From the NCBI RefSeq assembly GCF_010500615.1, contig NZ_JAAGNX010000001.1:496001-560000 (forward strand): DNA of 64,000 nucleotides, in the 5' to 3' direction. This DNA is from Oceanipulchritudo coccoides. GTDB lineage: Bacteria; Verrucomicrobiota; Verrucomicrobiia; Opitutales; Oceanipulchritudinaceae. Shown here one piece after another: positions 63,239-64,000 of this stretch. The position numbers and the translations under genes are program-made. Position 1 is the stretch's first letter, and the number at the start of each line of letters is the position of its first letter. The notes beneath the pieces are model-generated. The model searched no databases and was not told where the DNA came from. It saw only the letters and a list, made by a program, of their open reading frames with translations.

Positions 63239-64000
63239 ATGAAGAGTTTCATTACCCTGCTCCCATTTTTGCCGGTTGTTTGTTTGTTTGGGCATTCACC
63301 CTCACCGGTTGAAGTTAACCAGCCCTATCCCGGCGTTCTGGCTTATGCGCCGACCCCTATACCGGACCGGATCGTACTGACGTGGACGGGAGACCCTGCG
63401 ACCACTCAGGCCGTGACCTGGCGGAGCGCGCCAATGGAACGCAAGGCTGTTGCACAAATCCAGGAAGCGACACCAGGTCCTCTGCCTGATGTGAAGGACA
63501 GGATCCCTGCGACGACCCGGAGCCTTGAGGCGGAGACGGGAAAATCGGACTATCACACCGTTGAGTTTGCCGGACTGAGCGCGGACACCCTGTATGCTTA
63601 CCGTGTCGGCGACGGGATCAACTGGAGCGAGTGGCATCACTTCAAGACCGCCAGCTCCGAAGCGAAGCCTTTTTCATTCATATACGTCGGGGATGCGCAG
63701 AACAATATCCGGAAACATTGGTCCCGCCTGATCCGTGAGGCCATTCGCGAAGCACCGCGGGCGGCCTTCACGCTGCATGCGGGTGATCTGGTCAACAACG
63801 CCAACAACGATATCCAGTGGGGGGAATGGTTTGCCGCCCCGGGATGGGTCAACGCATCCATTCCTGTTGTGGCGACGCCGGGAAATCACGAGTACAACGC
63901 AGAGACCCGGATTGATGAAGCCGGAAATAAAGTCCGCCTGTTGAGCCGCCATTGGCAACCGCAGTTTGCCTTCCCCGAAAACGGTCCAGAGGGACTTGAA
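63239..64000 (+). CDS. Purple acid phosphatase-like metallophosphoesterase, 3' end cut by window edge
   Basis: Open from ATG at 63239 to the right edge (254 codons, no stop), so partial. A signal peptide (MKSFITLLPFLPVVCLFG) precedes a fibronectin-like N-terminal domain (DRIVLTWTGDPATTQAVTWR) as in purple acid phosphatases. The catalytic part shows three metal motifs, FIYVGDAQ, LHAGDLVNN and ATPGNHEY; the remaining His motifs lie beyond the edge. It is probably a secreted phosphomonoesterase or phosphodiesterase. Its relation to the neighbouring secreted protein is not clear. Confidence 0.85.
   Translation, partial: MKSFITLLPFLPVVCLFGHSPSPVEVNQPYPGVLAYAPTPIPDRIVLTWTGDPATTQAVTWRSAPMERKAVAQIQEATPGPLPDVKDRIPATTRSLEAETGKSDYHTVEFAGLSADTLYAYRVGDGINWSEWHHFKTASSEAKPFSFIYVGDAQNNIRKHWSRLIREAIREAPRAAFTLHAGDLVNNANNDIQWGEWFAAPGWVNASIPVVATPGNHEYNAETRIDEAGNKVRLLSRHWQPQFAFPENGPEGLE

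Overview
The window reads as chromosomal DNA of a marine member of the Verrucomicrobiota, most likely class Opitutia (Opitutales/Puniceicoccales). This is inferred from overall protein style: secreted proteins with Verrucomicrobia-type C-terminal domains, abundant sulfatases and algal-polysaccharide glycosidases beside ordinary housekeeping genes, and a Bacteroidota-type PurF. Gene density is high and I see no gene-free stretch longer than about 300 bases. I found no tRNA, rRNA, CRISPR array, integrase or insertion sequence.

Region 1 (1-9.2 kb) is housekeeping: purF (cut by the left edge) and purL diverge, followed by psuG, a degenerate second copy of the purL 3' end, typA and a hicB-hicA toxin-antitoxin pair in reversed order. 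Region 2 (9.2-19.8 kb) is a seven-gene minus-strand run. It reads PhoD-like phosphatase, glycerate kinase, DUF2062 membrane protein, NamZ-like muramidase, then three tandem GH16 laminarinase-like enzymes with different accessory domains. Two of the GH16 genes share an almost identical 24-base element just upstream of the start codon.

Region 3 (19.9-34.2 kb) holds a SMUG1-type uracil-DNA glycosylase, rodA, an RNase G/E, tandem 58-base palindromic repeats, a methyltransferase, nadB, a DnaE2-like polymerase and the cell-elongation operon mreB-mreC-mreD-mrdA. Region 4 (34.3-46.3 kb) is mixed: a CPA2 antiporter, a GPP34/GOLPH3-family protein, a cardiolipin-synthase-like phospholipase D, an oxidoreductase, an FtsX/MacB-type permease, mtnA, a bacterial PH-domain protein and an unrecognised secreted protein.

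Region 5 (46.3-61.2 kb) is the most interesting part and looks like a self-contained polysaccharide utilisation locus. A two-headed sulfatase diverges from a hybrid two-component regulator (propeller, kinase, receiver and AraC in one protein). Downstream of the regulator, all on the plus strand, come a GH16 enzyme, a secreted protein with a shared aromatic tail, a secreted TonB-C-domain protein, a second sulfatase gene, a GH50 beta-agarase-like enzyme and a GPH-type sugar symporter. The inferred job is sensing, desulfating, cutting and importing a sulfated galactan such as agar or porphyran. No SusC/SusD pair is present. The window closes with a large secreted protein (minus strand) and the 5' part of a purple-acid-phosphatase-like gene cut by the right edge.
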